From NVTR01 sp036480115 (GTDB taxonomy: Bacteria; Pseudomonadota; Alphaproteobacteria; Rhodobacterales; Rhodobacteraceae), in NCBI GenBank assembly GCA_965224795.1, contig CBDDAE010000001.1:930001-994000 (forward strand): DNA of 64,000 nt, in the 5' to 3' direction. A program made the position numbers and the translations under genes. Under the pieces are notes generated by a model. That model saw only the letters and a list, made by a program, of their open reading frames with translations, had not been told where the DNA came from and made no database searches. Each line of letters opens with the position of its first letter. Position 1 is the stretch's first letter. This document shows, piece by piece, positions 62,025 through 64,000 of this stretch.

Positions 62025-62640
62025 GACGGGTTTCATAAGCTTTTGAAATATGATCCTTTAGTGCTTCATTTGCACTATCACCATCGCTGGACTCTATTGC
62101 CGCAACAATTTTCTCGTGTTCTTCAAGCGCAGCTACCCCCCGGCCTTTTACCGCCAGCGAAGTCGATTCCATAAGTGCCATTGTGCGATGAACGATATCC
62201 AGTTGTTGCACCAGATAGCGATTATGGGACGCAAGATGAATTTGCTTGTGAAACCGTCGATTGGCCCGGGCAAGAGCTGCGGGTTTTTTTACCAATGAAT
62301 GATCTTCTTTCAGCAGGTTGCGCAAAACGCGCACCTCCTCCGGGGTTGCGTGTTTAGCCGCCAAGCGGGCGGCAAGCCCTTCAAGTTCGGTGCGAACCAC
62401 ATAAAGTTCGGCCAATTGGTTGTGGTCCAAGGAAGCAACAATAAGACTACGCCCATCACGCGACAACAGCGATTGGGTTTCCAACCTTTGCAACGCCTCG
62501 CGTATCGGGGTTCGCGACACACCAAAGCGTTCAGCCAGGTCACTTTCGACCAACCGATCACCTGGCTTATAATTGCCCATATCAATAGCGTCCAAAACCA
62601 ATTGGTAAGCGTCTTTTTGGTCTCTTTTTCTACCTTGCAT
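61993..62640 (-). CDS. GntR-family regulator (FadR/FCD type)
   Basis: This 215-residue regulator starts with the winged HTH (LVESDLAERFGVSRTPIREALQRLE). The FCD ligand domain follows (LAELYVVRTELEGLAARLAA, ANRRFHKQIHLASHNRYLVQQLD) with the expected metal-site Asp/His residues. The ATG used has a GGAGGAG site. The 3' end overlaps the glycosyltransferase gene by 32 bases on the opposite strand. The target genes are unknown. Confidence 0.9.
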   Translation of the reverse strand: MQGRKRDQKDAYQLVLDAIDMGNYKPGDRLVESDLAERFGVSRTPIREALQRLETQSLLSRDGRSLIVASLDHNQLAELYVVRTELEGLAARLAAKHATPEEVRVLRNLLKEDHSLVKKPAALARANRRFHKQIHLASHNRYLVQQLDIVHRTMALMESTSLAVKGRGVAALEEHEKIVAAIESSDGDSANEALKDHISKAYETRLRLEAERESD

Positions 62641-62774
62641 TTGGGCTCCTCCCCCGGTCCAATCGAAACTGTCCCAGTTTAGAAAATAATTCAAGCGCCC
62701 AAACACTTTTACTTAACCGTGGATCAAGTTCATTTTCTATTTCCACCCAGGTAATTCACAGCTAAACAAAACCC

Positions 62775-63419
62775 ATGCTTTTAAATGAATTTTCGCATGT
62801 CCGGGCTTGGGTTTTTGACTTGGACAACACGCTATATGCACCCGAGGCCGCGCTTTTTGACCAGATTGAAATCAAGATGACAGATTGGGTTATGTCGACC
62901 ATTGGCGTGTCGCGACCAAAAGCAGACAGGTTACGTAAAAAATACTGGCACTCATACGGAACAACCCTGGCTGGACTTATGGCCGAGCATGGCGTTGACC
63001 CCGGCCCCTATCTGGATGAAGTGCATGACATAGATCTGAGCCATCTGGCTAAAGACCCCAAGCTTTGTGCCGGCATCAATTCCCTACCTGGGCGAAAAAT
63101 TGTTTATACCAACGGATCTGGCCCCTATGCCCAAAGGGTTTTGGAGGCCCGGGGGTTAACGGCAGCTTTTGATGCAGTTTACGGCGTCGAACATGCGGAT
63201 TTTATTCCCAAACCGCAAAAAGAAGCGTTTGAAAAGATATTCAGCTCCGACGGTATTTTGGCCACTCAAGCTGCGATGTTTGAAGATGATACCAGAAATC
63301 TGGCCGCCCCCCACGAAATGGGGATGCGTACAATCCACGTGGCTGCTACGGCTATGCCTGCCGAACATATCCACCATCACACCAATGATTTGACGGCTTT
63401 TCTGTCGCAACTGGTCTGA
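62775..63419 (+). CDS. HAD-family hydrolase (pyrimidine 5'-nucleotidase type)
   Basis: This 214-residue HAD phosphatase has the nucleophile motif DLDNTLYAP (DxD), motif II TNGSGPYAQR and motif IV DDTRNLAAPHEMGMRTI. The layout corresponds to the pyrimidine 5'-nucleotidase/SDT1-like group, which dephosphorylates nucleoside monophosphates. There is no signal peptide. It is divergent from the GntR gene and 41 bases ahead of the UbiH-like gene, so possibly in one transcript with it. Confidence 0.9.
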   Translation: MLLNEFSHVRAWVFDLDNTLYAPEAALFDQIEIKMTDWVMSTIGVSRPKADRLRKKYWHSYGTTLAGLMAEHGVDPGPYLDEVHDIDLSHLAKDPKLCAGINSLPGRKIVYTNGSGPYAQRVLEARGLTAAFDAVYGVEHADFIPKPQKEAFEKIFSSDGILATQAAMFEDDTRNLAAPHEMGMRTIHVAATAMPAEHIHHHTNDLTAFLSQLV

Positions 63420-63460
63420 CAGCCCTTTTCCCCATTGATTGCGGTGCTTAAGTTAGCGCC

Positions 63461-64000
63461 ATGGCAAAGGAACAATTTGATATTGTTGTATCAGGTGGCG
63501 GGTTGGCTGGCCTAACGGCGGCTGCGGCTTTTGGGCATGCCGGGTATTCAGTATTATTGCTTGATCCCGCACCCCCGGCAAAACCAAATGAAGTTGACAC
63601 ATCTGACCTGCGTTCCACTGCGTATTTGCAACCGGCCCGCTACTTATTGAAAGAAATTGGACTTTGGTCAAGCGTGGCGGATTTTGCCGTACCCCTTGAA
63701 ACTTTACGCATAGTTGATTGCATCGGAGAGCCCCCCAAACTGCGCGAAGAAAGGGCCTTTCAAGCGGCTGAATTGGGTGATGCCGCCCTTGGCTGGAATT
63801 TGCTAAACTGGCTGACAGTACAAAAGTTTCGAAGCTACCTGGCTAAACAACCCAATGTTGAAATGCGCCTTGGCCAAGGGTTTTCAGGCCTTTTGGCCCG
63901 TACCAGCGCTGCAATCGTTACCCTTACTGATGGCAGCCAGGTATCCACCAAACTGGTTATCGGGGCTGATGGTCGGGATTCCACCGTGCGCAAAAGCGTG
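63461..64000 (+). CDS. UbiH/UbiF-family FAD-dependent hydroxylase, partial
   Basis: The first 180 codons of a longer gene are visible; the 3' end is outside the window. The FAD-binding GxGxxG is in VVSGGGLAGLTAAAAFGHAG, and the second FAD motif GADGRDSTVRKSV closes the visible part. The middle segment (TSDLRSTAYLQPARYLLKEIG) fits ubiquinone biosynthesis hydroxylases. It probably hydroxylates the benzoquinone ring of ubiquinone precursors. The ATG follows a modest ribosome site. Confidence 0.85.
   Translation, partial: MAKEQFDIVVSGGGLAGLTAAAAFGHAGYSVLLLDPAPPAKPNEVDTSDLRSTAYLQPARYLLKEIGLWSSVADFAVPLETLRIVDCIGEPPKLREERAFQAAELGDAALGWNLLNWLTVQKFRSYLAKQPNVEMRLGQGFSGLLARTSAAIVTLTDGSQVSTKLVIGADGRDSTVRKSV

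Overview
The window reads as a stretch of alphaproteobacterial chromosome, most likely from the Rhodobacteraceae (marine roseobacter-like). This is inferred from gene content: the block murA, DUF2948, hisD, UPF0262, phosphatase, infA, maf, RNase E/G, yacG; a class I lysyl-tRNA synthetase; an NDUFS4-type complex I subunit; a ctaD/DUF2244 neighbourhood; and a large Rhodobacteraceae-type beta-helix spike protein. Base composition looks even and moderately GC-rich, apart from a few small patches. No database search was possible, so family names rest on motif recognition.

Layout. 1-1188: an IS3-family element, cut by the window edge, inserted in the 3' part of an unknown gene. 1308-7835: tRNA-Phe and a compact minus-strand housekeeping operon from a 47-aa basic protein and murA down to yacG. 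7925-12574: tRNA-Thr, a small membrane protein, an acyl-CoA synthetase, an MsbA-like exporter and tRNA-Gly. 12782-15798: a two-gene type I secretion system without substrate or outer-membrane partner. 15825-24805: NDUFS4-like protein, a DUF1501/DUF1800 pair, uvrB, an FkbM methyltransferase, a membrane NYN nuclease, a rhodanese coupled to a 29-aa lipoprotein, a universal stress protein and a small monooxygenase. 24848-35024: SLC13 permease, a flavin-reductase-like protein, the spike protein, class I lysS, a TerB-like protein, a penicillin-binding protein 4-type enzyme and nadD. 35231-36856: a cobalt-type nitrile hydratase operon. 39427-40927: a putative retron. 40999-45799: ettA, palindromic repeats, a cold-shock gene, a BrnA-like protein, a glutathione transferase and trxC. 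45901-52174: a redox/thiol stress regulon. 52193-64000: tRNA-Leu, lipB, cytochromes, ctaD, carA, a MshEN-glycosyltransferase fusion, a GntR regulator, a HAD phosphatase and the start of a UbiH-like hydroxylase.

The most interesting signal is the retron. A 431-aa reverse transcriptase with YADD, PQGAPTSP and a TTG/VVN motif is preceded, 10 bases before its start, by about 159 nt with the expected msr-msd layout. That layout is a 9-bp a1/a2 inverted repeat enclosing two 7-bp, 3-nt-loop hairpins and a longer msd-like hairpin. A perfect TTGACA -35 box is placed so that transcription would start at a1. No known retron effector gene is adjacent.

Second is a redox regulon. A four-gene operon (Xi-type glutathione transferase, a CDGSH/glutamate-synthase fusion, hemerythrin, a second Xi-type transferase) lies near a secreted metallo-beta-lactamase-fold gene and a divergent lysR. 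Three related 17-bp palindromes (GTTCT...GAAC type) lie in the promoter regions of these units, pointing to common control by the LysR protein. Third is a dispersed intergenic repeat (three copies, core GCAAGCCGTWGMGTG), one copy of which forms a nested palindrome of about 145 bp.
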